This document shows, one piece after another, positions 63,740 to 64,000 of a stretch of DNA of 64,000 nt. The notes below the pieces were generated by a model. It did no database searches and was not told where the DNA came from. It worked only from the letters and a program-made list of their open reading frames with translations. The stretch spans positions 248,001 through 312,000 of the forward strand of contig CATOTG010000006.1 in assembly GCA_951813015.1 (NCBI GenBank). The letters are read 5' to 3'. How positions within the stretch are numbered: the stretch's first letter is position 1; the number at the start of each line of letters is the position of its first letter. Origin of the DNA: an uncultured Thermoanaerobaculia bacterium. GTDB taxonomy: Bacteria > Acidobacteriota > Thermoanaerobaculia > Multivoradales > Multivoraceae. The translations under genes and the position numbers were made by a program.

Positions 63740-64000
63740 ATGCCTGCACTGGCTGAATGGACCAACGGCTTGCTTACCCAGCCTGAGGGCTCGTGGGACG
63801 GGGACCTCGCGTCGTGGGACGTTTCGGACGTTGTCACGCCATGGCCCTTCAGAACGGCGATTCCCGGACATTCAGCGGCGGCTCCATCTCGCGTTGTCGT
63901 CCGCGTGAATTCACCCGCACCGCCCGACCCGATCGTGAACGTGATCCGTCAGGCGTCGGAACTGCTTCACCTACCACCAGGTTGGAACTCATACGGCGCC
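63740..64000 (+). CDS. Hypothetical protein, cut by window end
   Basis: First 87 codons from ATG 63,740 (ribosome site gggagag). Sequence MPALAEWTNGLLTQPEGSWD ... ELLHLPPGWNSYGA. The LPPxWNSYGA motif is shared by a group of uncharacterised proteins. Continues beyond 64,000. Confidence 0.6.
   Translation, partial: MPALAEWTNGLLTQPEGSWDGDLASWDVSDVVTPWPFRTAIPGHSAAAPSRVVVRVNSPAPPDPIVNVIRQASELLHLPPGWNSYGA

Overview
The window is about 64 kb of high-GC bacterial chromosome. The best guess for the host is Acidobacteriota. The basis is inference from gene content: a secreted protein of the acidobacterial 'VWFA-related' type, a very large Oar-like TonB-dependent receptor with an N-terminal carboxypeptidase-regulatory domain, CRTAC1/UnbV and TPR secreted proteins, two sulfatases, and separate b and b' subunits of F-type ATP synthase. 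No rRNA and no CRISPR array was seen. One tRNA (Glu, CTC anticodon) is present.

Left part (1-12.4 kb), nearly all on the minus strand and housekeeping: ATP synthase b', b and delta (atpA would lie off the left edge); a glutamate formimidoyltransferase; murein peptide ligase Mpl; RNase PH; glutamate racemase; a GerMN lipoprotein; an N-acetylmuramoyl-L-alanine amidase with an acidic pentapeptide-repeat insert; tRNA-Glu followed by 95-bp structured repeats; an arylsulfatase lipoprotein; and a redoxin-DsbD-alpha fusion read through an in-frame TGA. That TGA sits at a WxPYC redox centre and is followed at the right distance by a GGTC-loop hairpin. It is very probably a selenoprotein.

Middle part (12.4-31.7 kb): a second sulfatase (frame broken); a hicBA toxin-antitoxin locus split by a head-to-tail pair of near-identical 1775-bp ISNCY-type insertion sequences; an AAA/DUF4143 ATPase; a TauD-type dioxygenase; a secreted two-haem protein; and a minus-strand operon of VWFA-related, TPR, TPR and CRTAC1 proteins (two members carry several single-base frame breaks). 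From 29.4 to 39.7 kb lies a carbohydrate-use locus. A LacI regulator and an MFS transporter are divergent from a TonB receptor, a GH3 glucosidase and a sodium/solute symporter, with two LacI-type operators between them.

40-48 kb: a cytochrome c/copper monooxygenase-like secreted protein, a Calx-beta duplicated-domain protein, an aldehyde dehydrogenase remnant, MmgE/PrpD, an acyl-CoA dehydrogenase, a VapBC-type pair, and an FAH-family protein carrying a signal peptide.

Right part (48-64 kb) is a defence and mobile-gene island. It holds a PIN-like protein overlapping an unrecognised 245-aa partner, a broken RHH antitoxin, and a complete but scattered type I restriction-modification locus: hsdM, then an AlbA-type ATPase, then an AbiEi/AbiEii pair, then hsdS, fic and hsdR. 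hsdS, fic and hsdR each have one frame break, and HsdR carries a C-terminal AlbA_2 domain. After it come a trypsin-like protease, a protein with an RNALEH HEPN-like motif, and a gene cut by the window edge. Dispersed intergenic hairpin repeats recur at about 3.0, 27.4, 52.4 and 55.7 kb. At least twelve single-base frame breaks were found; several lie in short G/C runs, so residual sequencing error must be weighed against real gene decay.
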